Below are positions 7,314 to 15,418 of a stretch of 28,603 bases of DNA, piece by piece. Within the stretch, counting starts at the first letter, position 1; each line of letters begins with the position of its first letter. The notes beneath the pieces are model-generated. The model was not told the origin of the DNA, did no database searches, and saw only the letters and a list, made by a program, of their open reading frames with translations. The position numbers were made by a program, and so were the translations under genes. Source of the DNA: ATZT02 sp046048135 (lineage in GTDB: Bacteria; Actinomycetota; Actinomycetes; S36-B12; UBA5976); assembly GCA_046048135.1 (NCBI GenBank), contig JBJOGR010000004.1, positions 1-28,603 of the forward strand. Reading direction: 5' to 3'.

Positions 7314-7336
7314 TTTGTTCGCTGATTGAGAACAAA
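7314..7336 (+). promoter_or_regulatory. ClgR-like palindrome in the clpX promoter region
   Basis: GTTCGC (7317-7322), spacer TGATT, GAGAAC (7328-7333) is one base from a perfect GTTCGC-N5-GCGAAC palindrome. The outer bases TTT and AAA (7314-7316, 7334-7336) extend the symmetry. A -10-like TAATAC follows at 7341-7346, so the site would overlap the -35 region, a position suited to an activator. Together with the element upstream of clpP1 this suggests joint control of protease and unfoldase genes. Confidence 0.55.
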
Positions 7337-7364
7337 CTGTTAATACTGTGACAAATGTACTCAA

Positions 7365-7410
7365 TTTTGTGGGTCTTACACGGTAACGTTTCTTTTTAAT
7401 CACCACAAAA
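7365..7410 (+). repeat. Inverted repeat in the clpX leader
   Basis: TTTTGTGG (7365-7372) and CCACAAAA (7403-7410) are perfect 8-bp complements enclosing 30 nt. The 3' arm ends three bases before the AGGAGA Shine-Dalgarno sequence of clpX. In the transcript it could form a long-loop stem beside the ribosome-binding site. No function is shown. Confidence 0.35.
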
Positions 7411-7424
7411 ATAGGAGATCCTAA

Positions 7425-8702
7425 TTGGCACGCTTAGGCGAAGGCACAGATCCATTAAAGTGCTCATTTTGTGGCAAGGGTCAAAAGCAAGTTAAAAAAT
7501 TAATTGCAGGACCTGGTGTTTATATTTGTGATGAATGTATTGAACTTTGTAATGAAATTATTGACGAAGAATTACAAGAGACCACTGATTTACCATTTGA
7601 CGAATTACCAAAACCCAAAGAAATCTATCAATTTCTAGATAATTATGTAATTGGTCAAGAGCATGCAAAGAAATCTTTATCAGTAGCTGTTTACAACCAC
7701 TACAAAAGAGTTCAAGCTGGTGCAAACGACAGATCCAAAGATGATGCAGTTGAACTAGCTAAATCAAATATTTTATTACTTGGACCTACTGGATCTGGTA
7801 AAACTTTATTAGCTCAAACTCTTGCAAGATTATTGAATGTACCTTTTGCAATTGCAGATGCAACTGCTTTAACAGAAGCAGGATATGTTGGTGAAGATGT
7901 TGAAAATATTTTGTTAAAGTTAATTCAAGCTGCTGATTATGATGTTAAAAAAGCAGAAACTGGAATTATTTATATTGATGAAATAGATAAAATCGCAAGA
8001 AAGAGTGAAAATCCATCAATCACCAGAGATGTAAGTGGTGAAGGAGTGCAACAAGCTTTATTAAAAATATTAGAAGGAACTACTGCTTCAGTTCCACCTC
8101 AAGGAGGAAGAAAACATCCTCATCAAGAATTTATACAAATTGATACCAGTAACGTTTTGTTTATTGTTGGTGGAGCTTTTGCAGGATTAGACAGAATTAT
8201 TGAATCTAGAATTGGCAAAAAATCTTTAGGTTTTACTGCAGAAATTGCTGATGTTGATAACACAAACCCTGGAGATATTTTTGGAAAAGTAATGCCAGAA
8301 GATTTACTAAAATTTGGAATGATTCCTGAATTTATTGGCAGACTTCCAGTCGTTACAAGTGTGACAGCACTTTCTGAAGAAGCTTTAATGCAAGTTCTAG
8401 TTAAACCAAAAAATGCACTTGTTAGACAATATGAAAGATTATTTGGATTAGACAATGTTGAGTTAGAAATATCAGAAGATGGATTAAAAGCAGTTGCTGA
8501 ATTAGCTCATCTTCGAGGCACTGGTGCTCGAGGTTTAAGAGCAATTATGGAAGAAGTTTTGTTAAACGTAATGTATGACATTCCTAGCAGAAAAGATATT
8601 GGAAAAGTTGTAGTTAATCGCGACACCGTGTTAGAAAATGTTAATCCAACTTTGGTTCCTAGAAAAGAATTACCAGAACAACCTGAAGAAAAGTCAGCTT
8701 AA
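7425..8702 (+). CDS. clpX: ATP-dependent Clp protease ATP-binding subunit ClpX
   Basis: This AAA+ unfoldase forms a hexamer that unfolds tagged proteins and threads them into ClpP1P2. The 425-aa protein has an N-terminal C4 zinc-binding domain (Cys13, Cys16, Cys35, Cys38). The Walker A motif is GPTGSGKT (120-127), the pore loop GYVG is at 153-156, and Walker B is IIYIDEIDK (181-189). The sensor and arginine-finger region includes IPEFIGRLPV, and GTGARGLRAIMEE lies in the C-terminal subdomain. The ClpP-docking loop reads LGF in place of the E. coli IGF. The start is TTG 7425 with AGGAGA seven bases upstream, giving MARLGEG. It has its own promoter region (116-bp gap after clpP2) with a ClgR-like palindrome. 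Its stop overlaps the convergent valS stop by 4 bases. Confidence 0.97.
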   Translation: MARLGEGTDPLKCSFCGKGQKQVKKLIAGPGVYICDECIELCNEIIDEELQETTDLPFDELPKPKEIYQFLDNYVIGQEHAKKSLSVAVYNHYKRVQAGANDRSKDDAVELAKSNILLLGPTGSGKTLLAQTLARLLNVPFAIADATALTEAGYVGEDVENILLKLIQAADYDVKKAETGIIYIDEIDKIARKSENPSITRDVSGEGVQQALLKILEGTTASVPPQGGRKHPHQEFIQIDTSNVLFIVGGAFAGLDRIIESRIGKKSLGFTAEIADVDNTNPGDIFGKVMPEDLLKFGMIPEFIGRLPVVTSVTALSEEALMQVLVKPKNALVRQYERLFGLDNVELEISEDGLKAVAELAHLRGTGARGLRAIMEEVLLNVMYDIPSRKDIGKVVVNRDTVLENVNPTLVPRKELPEQPEEKSA

Positions 8703-11251
8703 GCTAATTTGATCTCTAATTTTAAATCATTTTCTTGATTTTTGTATTTTAAATTTTTAATATTTCCAGCTGCAATTAAATCTTTTTCTGATTTTTTTAA
8801 TACTTCTAGGTCTTCATTTTTTCCATTAATTTCTAAATCTAGAACTTCTGCTTTCATGGAAAGTTGTTTTTCTGTTTTAGCTTTTCTTATTTCTGCTAAT
8901 ACCTTTGTGACTAAATCAAGATTTTCTACACCAATTGCTTGATTTGATGCAATTTCTGAAGGGTTTGGCCAGGTTTGATTGTGAACCGAGCCTTTTTGCC
9001 ACCACGACCATACTTCTTCAGTTACAAAGGGAACAAAAGGTGCAAAAAGTTTCAACAGAGTATGAATTGTTACTCCTAGTGCAGCTTTTGCAGAATTTGC
9101 AGATTCTTCACCTTGTTTGCCGTAAGTTCTTTCTTTAACTAATTCCACATAGTCATCTGTGAATGACCAGAAGAAGTTTTCAGTTACTTCTAGTGCTTTT
9201 GTGTAATCATATTTTTCGAAAGCTTTAGTTGCTGATTCAACCACTTGGGCTAATTTGTTTAATAAAGCGTGATCAACTTCAAGTTTTATATCTTCTTTTT
9301 TCAATGTTGCATTTAAACTTAAAGCAAATTTACTCGCATTAAGGATCTTCACCGCTAATCTTTTACCAATCTTCATTTGACCTGTATCAAATGCAGTATC
9401 AGTGCCAGGTCTTCCCATTGCTGCCCAATATCTAACGGCATCAGAACCATACTCTTTTAATAAATCAATTGGTGTTACTACATTTCCTTTAGATTTACTC
9501 ATTTTTTTTCTGTCTGGATCTAAGATCCAACCGCTAATGCTGGTGTTTTTCCAAGGAAGTGAATTTTCTTCTAAATGGCTTCTGACAACTGTTGAAAAAA
9601 GCCAAGTTCTAATAATTTCATGAGATTGTGGTCTTAAATCCATAGGAAATACTTTGTTAAATAATTCGTTATCTACTCCCCACGATGCAGCAATTTGTGG
9701 AGTCAATGAAGAAGTTGCCCAAGTATCCATAACATCTGGATCACCCATAAACCCATTTGGTTTATTTCTTTGTGATTCATCAAATCCAGCAGGACAATCA
9801 CTTTGTGGATCAATTGGTAATTTATTTTCTTCAGGAATTAAAATTTGATCATAGATAGGATTTGCATTTTCATCTAATTTGTACCAAATAGGAAGCGGTA
9901 CTCCAAAAAATCTTTGTCTAGAAATTAACCAGTCACCATTAAGGCCTTCAACCCAGTTTTGGTATCTAACTTTCATGTAATCAGGATGCCAACTTAATTC
10001 ATCCCCTCGAGATAAAAGTTGATTTCTTAAATCTTTATCTCGTCCACCATTTTTTATGTACCATTGTCTTGTTGTAACGATTTCTAAAGGCTTATCGCCT
10101 TTTTCAAAAAATTTAACAGCATGAGTTATTGGTTTTGGTTCGCCAATTAGCTGATTTGTTTTCTTTAATTCTTCAATAAGTATTTCTCTTGTTATATGCG
10201 AAGTTTTTCCAATAATTTTAGAAAAAATTTCTTTAGCATTTTCGGTTTTAATCCAGTCTGGTGTTTCATTTTGAATTTTTCCATCCCAACCAATTAATCC
10301 TCTAGTTGGTAAATTAAATTCTCGCCACCAAACAACATCTGTTACATCACCAAAAGTACAAATCATTGCAATACCGCTACCTTTTTCAGGATCAGCTAAA
10401 TGATGGGCAACCACTGGAACTTCAACTTCAAATAATGGAGTTATTACATTTTTCCCAAAAAGTGGTTTATATCTTTCATCTTCTGGATTTGCTACTAAAG
10501 CTACACAACTTGGCAAAAGTTCTGGTCGCGTAGTTTCAATAAAAACATCTGAACCGTCTTCTTTTTTAAATGCAATTTTATGAAAAGCGCCAGGTCTTTC
10601 TCTGTCTTCTAATTCAGCTTGTGCAACTGCAGTTCTAAAAGTCACATCCCAAAGTGTGGGAGCCTCTGCTTGATAAGCCTCGCCTCTATTTAAATTATTT
10701 AAAAATGCTTTTTGTGATACAAATCTAGCTCTTTTATCTATTGTTTGGTAAGTGTAATTCCAGTCAATAGATAAGCCCAAAGTTTGAAATAACGATTCAA
10801 AAACTTTTTCATCTTCTAGTGTTAATTTTTCACATAATTCAACAAAGTTTTTTCTTGAAATAGGAATTTGTTTATCTGAAGGCTCATTCGGTGGTTGAAA
10901 TCCAGGATCATAAGCAAGAGATGGATCACATCTGACGCCAAAATAGTTTTGGACTCTTCTTTCTGTTGGTAAGCCATTGTCATCCCAGCCAATCGGATAG
11001 AAAACTTTTTTACCAATCATTCTTTGATATCGAGCAATTAAATCTGTATGAGTGTATGAAAATACGTGCCCTACGTGTAAAGAGCCACTTACAGTTGGAG
11101 GAGGAGTGTCAATGGCGTAAACAGAATTTTTATCACAATTTTTATCGAAGGCGTAGGTGTTATTACTAACCCAAGAATTTCCCCATTTTTGCTCTAAACC
11201 GTCCAAAGATGGTTTTTCAGGAACTTGAGGGTAAATTGCAGAATCACTCAT
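8699..11251 (-). CDS. valS: Valine-tRNA ligase
   Basis: This class I aminoacyl-tRNA synthetase charges tRNA-Val. The 850-aa protein has the HIGH-type signature HVGH (residues 59-62, after PPPTVSGSL) and KMSKS (583-587). The large editing (CP1) domain lies between them, with a C-terminal anticodon-binding domain. The C-terminal tail (about 790-850) is lysine-rich and helical, like the tRNA-binding arm. I chose ATG 11251 rather than the TTG at 11269. The ATG lies exactly 7 nt after a minus-strand -10 hexamer TAAGAT (11264-11259) and has no Shine-Dalgarno sequence, so a leaderless mRNA is likely, and the TTG would lie upstream of the promoter. It is the only long minus-strand gene besides pepN. 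It converges with clpX by a 4-bp stop overlap and diverges from folC. Confidence 0.96.
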   Translation of the reverse strand: MSDSAIYPQVPEKPSLDGLEQKWGNSWVSNNTYAFDKNCDKNSVYAIDTPPPTVSGSLHVGHVFSYTHTDLIARYQRMIGKKVFYPIGWDDNGLPTERRVQNYFGVRCDPSLAYDPGFQPPNEPSDKQIPISRKNFVELCEKLTLEDEKVFESLFQTLGLSIDWNYTYQTIDKRARFVSQKAFLNNLNRGEAYQAEAPTLWDVTFRTAVAQAELEDRERPGAFHKIAFKKEDGSDVFIETTRPELLPSCVALVANPEDERYKPLFGKNVITPLFEVEVPVVAHHLADPEKGSGIAMICTFGDVTDVVWWREFNLPTRGLIGWDGKIQNETPDWIKTENAKEIFSKIIGKTSHITREILIEELKKTNQLIGEPKPITHAVKFFEKGDKPLEIVTTRQWYIKNGGRDKDLRNQLLSRGDELSWHPDYMKVRYQNWVEGLNGDWLISRQRFFGVPLPIWYKLDENANPIYDQILIPEENKLPIDPQSDCPAGFDESQRNKPNGFMGDPDVMDTWATSSLTPQIAASWGVDNELFNKVFPMDLRPQSHEIIRTWLFSTVVRSHLEENSLPWKNTSISGWILDPDRKKMSKSKGNVVTPIDLLKEYGSDAVRYWAAMGRPGTDTAFDTGQMKIGKRLAVKILNASKFALSLNATLKKEDIKLEVDHALLNKLAQVVESATKAFEKYDYTKALEVTENFFWSFTDDYVELVKERTYGKQGEESANSAKAALGVTIHTLLKLFAPFVPFVTEEVWSWWQKGSVHNQTWPNPSEIASNQAIGVENLDLVTKVLAEIRKAKTEKQLSMKAEVLDLEINGKNEDLEVLKKSEKDLIAAGNIKNLKYKNQENDLKLEIKLA

Positions 11252-11258
11252 GGATGCA

Positions 11259-11264
11259 ATCTTA
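11259..11264 (-). promoter_or_regulatory. valS -10 element (leaderless promoter)
   Basis: TAAGAT on the minus strand fits the actinobacterial TANNNT -10 consensus and ends exactly 7 nt before the ATG of valS. This geometry makes the transcription start coincide with or closely precede the start codon. No -35 hexamer is evident. It mirrors the folC element on the other strand. Confidence 0.55.
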
Positions 11265-11273
11265 TGCAATACA

Positions 11274-11279
11274 TAGGAT
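11274..11279 (+). promoter_or_regulatory. folC -10 element (leaderless promoter)
   Basis: TAGGAT fits TANNNT and ends exactly 7 nt before the folC ATG at 11287, which has no Shine-Dalgarno sequence. The spacing is identical to that of the valS element 10 bases away on the opposite strand, so the two promoters are nested within about 35 bp. Confidence 0.55.
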
Positions 11280-11286
11280 TTAATTA

Positions 11287-12600
11287 ATGATGGTCAATTT
11301 AGACGCTGTTTCAGCACTTTCTAATCGTTTTCCCGAAAACAAAATTAATCCTTCTCTGGATCGCATTTTGATGACTATGGATTTAATGGGACAACCTCAA
11401 AATAATTTTAAAACCATTCATATAGCTGGAACTAATGGAAAAACAAGTACTTCACGAATGATTGAAAGATTACTAAGAACTCTTGAATTAAGAACAGGGC
11501 TATTCATAAGTCCACACTTGATTCATCCACGAGAAAGAATTGAAATAAATGGGCAAATAATTTCTGAAAGAAGATTTCAAGAAATATTCGAAGAAGTAAA
11601 CCCTTATTTGGAACTTGTTGATCAAAAATTTTTGGATGCCCCTATGACTTTTTTTGAAGTATTAACCGCAATGGGTTTTTTAGCTTTTTCTGATGAACCA
11701 ATTGATGTCTTATCTCTTGAAGTGGGCATGGGAGGACGGTGGGATTCGACAAATGTTGTCACTCCAGAAGTTTCTGTCATAACATCAATTGGCTTAGATC
11801 ATCAAGAGTTTCTAGGATCAAGTATTAAAGAAATTGCATTAGAAAAAGCGGGAATCATAAAAGAAAATATCCCGGTTGTGATTTCGAAACAAGTTAAAGA
11901 AGCAAATCAAGTCCTTGAACAAATAGCTTTGAGTAAAAAAAGTCAAATCATTAGAGAAGGTGTGGAATTTGACATTTTAGAAAGAACTGTTGGAGTTGGG
12001 GGACAGCAACTAAAGATTGCAACTCCTTATGGAAGTTATCAAGATTTGTTTTTACCACTTTTTGGTAAATTTCAAGCATCGAATGCCGCTTGTGCTTTAA
12101 CTGCAGTTGAAACTTTTTTAGGGAAAAAACTTGAACTAGAACTTGTTCAAGAAGCATTTTCTGATTTTAAGTCGCCAGCAAGATTACAAATCGTAAAAAG
12201 AAATCCTACAATTTTGATAGATGCAGCCCACAATATTTCAGGAGTTCAAAATACTCTTGAAGCAATTAACGAAACTTTTAAATTTTACAATAAAATTTTA
12301 ATTATTGGATTTATGAAAGATAAGGATATCGATCAGATGCTTGAATTGCTCAAAGGTTATGCACAAGATGTCATTCTCACGCAGGCAAATTCGATGCGAG
12401 CAATAAATGCAGAAGAATTATCTAGAAAAGTAATTTCGATTTCAAATTTTTCACAAAATGTAAAATCTTACGATAACTCTAAAGAAGCATTGGATGCTGC
12501 ACTAGAAATTGCAAAAAGTAAAAATAGTTCAACTGGTGTAATTGTTCTAGGGTCGATAGCCTTAGCTGGAGAGATACTTCAGCATTCAAAATTAATTTAA
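11287..12600 (+). CDS. folC: Bifunctional folylpolyglutamate synthase/dihydrofolate synthase
   Basis: FolC adds glutamate to dihydropteroate and to folates, using ATP, in folate synthesis and retention. The 437-aa Mur-ligase-like protein has the P-loop GTNGKTS (48-54), the folate motif SPHLIHPRERIEINGQ, the loop LEVGMGGRWDSTN, ITSIGLDHQEFLG, and the C-terminal IDAAHNISG and GFMKDKD. Two consecutive ATG codons (11287, 11290) could serve as the start; 11287 lies 7 nt after a -10 element and suits leaderless translation. The order valS-folC-DUF4233-ndk is the standard actinobacterial arrangement. The next gene starts 7 bases after the stop. Confidence 0.95.
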   Translation: MMVNLDAVSALSNRFPENKINPSLDRILMTMDLMGQPQNNFKTIHIAGTNGKTSTSRMIERLLRTLELRTGLFISPHLIHPRERIEINGQIISERRFQEIFEEVNPYLELVDQKFLDAPMTFFEVLTAMGFLAFSDEPIDVLSLEVGMGGRWDSTNVVTPEVSVITSIGLDHQEFLGSSIKEIALEKAGIIKENIPVVISKQVKEANQVLEQIALSKKSQIIREGVEFDILERTVGVGGQQLKIATPYGSYQDLFLPLFGKFQASNAACALTAVETFLGKKLELELVQEAFSDFKSPARLQIVKRNPTILIDAAHNISGVQNTLEAINETFKFYNKILIIGFMKDKDIDQMLELLKGYAQDVILTQANSMRAINAEELSRKVISISNFSQNVKSYDNSKEALDAALEIAKSKNSSTGVIVLGSIALAGEILQHSKLI

Positions 12601-12607
12601 GGATTCT

Positions 12608-12949
12608 ATGAGAGCATTAACTTCTGCAGTGATTAGTTTTGAAATATTAATCCTTATTTTATTTATCCCGGCTGCACTGCAAAATAGTTCATCTAGTTCA
12701 AATCTAATTATCTCTATTTCTATAGTTTTAATAATTTTTTCAGTATTAATTTTAGGATTATTAAAGAAAAAAATAGGAATAGTTCTTGGTTCAGTTTTTC
12801 AAGTCATTTTGATTGGTTTAGGGCTCTTTGTAAACTGGATGTATATTCTTGGCTTGATATTTTTAGGATTATGGATAGCTTCAATTAAAATAGGCAACAA
12901 AACTGATCAAATCAAGCGTTCAGTTAAACCTAAAACTGACTCTAAGTAG
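12608..12949 (+). CDS. DUF4233 family membrane protein
   Basis: This 113-aa protein has four predicted membrane helices at about 7-26, 33-51, 56-73 and 75-93, and a charged Lys-rich C-terminal tail. It begins MRAL, a frequent start of DUF4233 proteins, and sits between folC and ndk as in M. tuberculosis (Rv2446c). No function is established for the family. The ATG at 12608 is preceded by AAGGA overlapping the folC stop, so it is probably in the same operon. The assignment rests on position and topology as much as on sequence. Confidence 0.8.
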   Translation: MRALTSAVISFEILILILFIPAALQNSSSSSNLIISISIVLIIFSVLILGLLKKKIGIVLGSVFQVILIGLGLFVNWMYILGLIFLGLWIASIKIGNKTDQIKRSVKPKTDSK

Positions 12950-12980
12950 TATTAGATAAAAGGTATTGAAGGGAATCCAA

Positions 12981-13391
12981 TTGAGCGAAAGATCATTAGT
13001 TTTAATAAAACCAGACGGAGTCAAAAGAGGTTTGGTAGGTGAGGTATTAAAAAGAATTGAAACTAAAGGTTGGAAAATTATCGCTTTAGAAATGAAAAAA
13101 TTAGATGAAAAGACAGCTGCTGCTCATTATGCAGAGCACGACGGCAAACCTTTTTTTAAAGATCTAGTTGCTTTTATTACCTCTTCAGAATTAGTTGCCT
13201 TAGTTATTGAAGGCCCAAATGCAATAGCAGGCTGGAGACAAATGATGGGTGCAACAAATCCAGCGAATGCTTTACCAGGAACAATACGTGGGGATTTTGC
13301 AACTGAAACACAAAATAACGTCACACATGGTTCTGATTCTCCAGAGTCAGCATCCAGAGAGATTGCTCTGTTCTTTCCGGGATTAAAATAG
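12981..13391 (+). CDS. ndk: Nucleoside diphosphate kinase
   Basis: Ndk transfers the gamma-phosphate of NTPs to NDPs through a phospho-histidine and balances the nucleotide pools. The 136-aa length is exactly typical. The motifs are SLVLIKPDGVKRG (5-17) and, at the active site, His116 in NVTHGSDSPE. I chose TTG 12981 (MSERSLVLIKPD), which follows GAAGGGA by 6 nt. The in-frame TTG at 12966 would add five residues and has poorer ribosome-binding-site spacing. It follows the DUF4233 gene and precedes mreB, as in Streptomyces. Confidence 0.96.
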   Translation: MSERSLVLIKPDGVKRGLVGEVLKRIETKGWKIIALEMKKLDEKTAAAHYAEHDGKPFFKDLVAFITSSELVALVIEGPNAIAGWRQMMGATNPANALPGTIRGDFATETQNNVTHGSDSPESASREIALFFPGLK

Positions 13392-13401
13392 ATTTACGTA
13401 A

Positions 13402-13407
13402 TATAAA
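13402..13407 (+). promoter_or_regulatory. Possible -10 element of mreB
   Basis: TATAAA (within an ATATAAAT run) in the 42-bp gap between ndk and mreB, 26 nt before the mreB GTG, resembles a -10 hexamer. No matching -35 is visible. It would give the rod-shape cluster its own promoter in addition to read-through from ndk. Confidence 0.35.
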
Positions 13408-13433
13408 TAGAGAAATTTAATAGAAGGATACTT

Positions 13434-14468
13434 GTGGCTGGATTTAGTGGTGGATTTTTAGGTCGTGATTTAGCAGTTGATTTAGGAACTGCAAATACGT
13501 TGGTTTATGAACGTGGTCGAGGAATTGTTTTAAATGAACCATCTGTGGTCGCGATAAATCAAAACACCGGAGGAATAGTTGCTGTTGGAGCAGAAGCTAA
13601 AAGAATGGTTGGTAGAACTCCAGGAAATATTGTTGCCATTCGACCATTAAAAGATGGTGTAATTGCAGATTTTGATACCACTGAAAGAATGCTTAGATAC
13701 TTTATTCAAAAAGTTCATAAACGTAGATTTTTAGCAAAACCTAGAGTTGTTATTTGTGTGCCAAGTGGAATCACTGGTGTTGAGCAACGTGCAGTTAAAG
13801 ACGCAGGTTATGCAGCAGGAGCTAGAAAAGTTTACATAATTGAAGAACCTATGGCTGCAGCAATTGGAGCAGGATTACCAATCCATGAACCAACAGGCAA
13901 CATGGTTGTTGATATTGGTGGCGGTACTTCCGAAGTTGCAGTTATTTCATTAGGTGGCGTCGTAACTTCTTTATCAATTAGAACTGGTGGAGATGAACTG
14001 GATGATGCGCTAGTTCAATTTGTTAAAAAAGAATATTCACTGATGTTGGGTGAAAGAACTGCAGAAGAAATTAAGACAACCGTTGGAACTGCATTTCCAG
14101 TTCCGGATGAATCTTCAGCAGAACTTAGAGGAAGAGATTTAGTTACAGGACTACCAAGAACAATTGTTGTTACAGCAGAAGAAATAAGACGAGCACTTGA
14201 TGAACCTTTAACCAGAATTGTTGATGCTGTAAAAACAACTCTTGATAGAACTCCACCAGAACTTTGTGGAGACATTATGGATCGCGGAATTGTGTTAACT
14301 GGTGGCGGTGCATTACTTAAAGGTTTGGATGAAAGATTAAGACATGAAACTGGAATGCCAGTAATTATTGCTGAACAACCTTTAAATTGTGTAGTAAATG
14401 GTTCAGGTAAGTGTGTTGAAGAGTTCGAGGCTTTACAACAAGTATTGATCTCAGAACCACGCGCCTAA
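13434..14468 (+). CDS. mreB: Rod shape-determining protein MreB
   Basis: This bacterial actin homologue forms membrane-associated filaments that direct the elongation machinery. The 344-aa protein has the actin ATPase signatures: phosphate-1 loop DLGTANTLVY (16-25), phosphate-2 loop DIGGGTSEVAVISLGG, and the adenosine motif GGGALLKGLDE. The N-terminus MAGFSGGFLGRDLA contains a short hydrophobic stretch suited to membrane contact. The start is GTG 13434 with AGAAGGA about 8 nt upstream. It heads the mreB-mreC-mreD-mrdA-rodA cluster. The presence of MreB points to lateral wall growth, unlike mycobacteria, which lack it. Confidence 0.97.
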   Translation: MAGFSGGFLGRDLAVDLGTANTLVYERGRGIVLNEPSVVAINQNTGGIVAVGAEAKRMVGRTPGNIVAIRPLKDGVIADFDTTERMLRYFIQKVHKRRFLAKPRVVICVPSGITGVEQRAVKDAGYAAGARKVYIIEEPMAAAIGAGLPIHEPTGNMVVDIGGGTSEVAVISLGGVVTSLSIRTGGDELDDALVQFVKKEYSLMLGERTAEEIKTTVGTAFPVPDESSAELRGRDLVTGLPRTIVVTAEEIRRALDEPLTRIVDAVKTTLDRTPPELCGDIMDRGIVLTGGGALLKGLDERLRHETGMPVIIAEQPLNCVVNGSGKCVEEFEALQQVLISEPRA

Positions 14469-14489
14469 CAGCATGATCGGCGGTTTGCC

Positions 14490-15416
14490 GTGAGAGATTC
14501 AACAAGGTTAAGAACAGTTTTAGCTGTTTTATTGCTTCTTTCTTTTACGTTTGTGGCACTTGAATTAAGAACTTCTGGAAGTGGTTTTACTAAAGCATTA
14601 AGACAATTCACTGCTAATTTAATTTCACCGATTCAAGAATCATCAAGTGACTTTACTAGTTCAATTAAGAATTTCTCGAGCACTTGGAGTGAGATAAGAA
14701 CTGCGCGAAATCAAGTAAAAAGTTTACAATCAGAAAATCTTATACTTAAAGAAGAATTAGCAAATTCGGAAGAAAATAGAAGAAGAGCAGCAGAGCTAGA
14801 TGCATTACTTAAATTGGCTGGAATCGGAACTTATGAAATAGTTCCTGCAAAAGTAATAGCTATTGGTTCCGCTCAAGATTATTCTTGGACAATAACAATT
14901 GATGTTGGTCAATTAGATGGAATAACCACAGATATGACTGTATTAACTGGTCAAGGTTTAGTTGGAAGAACAGTTTCAGTAGCTAACTCATCTGCCACGG
15001 TGGCACTTTTAGCTGATCCATCAAGCAAAGTTGGCGCAAGGATTGGTGGTAAAGGTGAATTAGGTTTTATTGGAGGAACGGGATTACCAGGTGAACTTGA
15101 ATTTGAATTATTCGATCCAATTGCGGAGATAAATAAGGGAGATCGAATAGTTACTTGGGGTTCAGAAAATGGAAGACCATTTGTACCTGGAGTTCCAATT
15201 GGTGAAGTTATTTCTATCAAATCTTCACCAGGCCTACTTACAAAATCTGCCCGAGTAAAACCTTACGTTAAATTATCCACCCTTGATTTGGTAAGCGTTG
15301 TTGTTGAGCAACCAAGAATTGATCCAAGAGATTCTTTATTACCGCCTGCACCTGTTACCCCTACTCCAAGCCCTTCAATTTCCATTTCCCCAAGTCCAAG
15401 TCCTAGTGTGGAATAA
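14490..15416 (+). CDS. mreC: Rod shape-determining protein MreC
   Basis: MreC is a periplasm-facing scaffold of the elongasome that activates PBP2-RodA. The 308-aa protein has one N-terminal membrane helix (about 8-27) and a coiled coil (about 60-100, rich in Lys/Glu/Leu, including RNQVKSLQSENLILKEELA). A beta-domain core (about 110-270) contains GLVGRTVS, ADPSSKVGARI and FVPGVPIGEV. The C-terminal 30 residues are a low-complexity Pro/Ser/Thr tail (PAPVTPTPSPSIS and following). The start is GTG 14490 with only a weak purine-rich upstream site (GGCGG). It lies 21 bp after mreB and 2 bp before mreD. Confidence 0.93.
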   Translation: MRDSTRLRTVLAVLLLLSFTFVALELRTSGSGFTKALRQFTANLISPIQESSSDFTSSIKNFSSTWSEIRTARNQVKSLQSENLILKEELANSEENRRRAAELDALLKLAGIGTYEIVPAKVIAIGSAQDYSWTITIDVGQLDGITTDMTVLTGQGLVGRTVSVANSSATVALLADPSSKVGARIGGKGELGFIGGTGLPGELEFELFDPIAEINKGDRIVTWGSENGRPFVPGVPIGEVISIKSSPGLLTKSARVKPYVKLSTLDLVSVVVEQPRIDPRDSLLPPAPVTPTPSPSISISPSPSPSVE

Positions 15417-15418
15417 GA

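Noticed and set aside
8123..8455. 110-aa antisense ORF within clpX
   Set aside because: It is the complement of well-conserved ClpX codons, has no ribosome-binding site, and its composition is that of a shadow frame.
11252..11269. Longer valS start at TTG 11269
   Set aside because: It has no Shine-Dalgarno sequence and lies upstream of the -10 hexamer that is ideally placed for the ATG at 11251.
12966..12980. Upstream TTG start for ndk
   Set aside because: TTG 12981 gives the standard 136-aa protein and better Shine-Dalgarno spacing (GAAGGGA, 6 nt).
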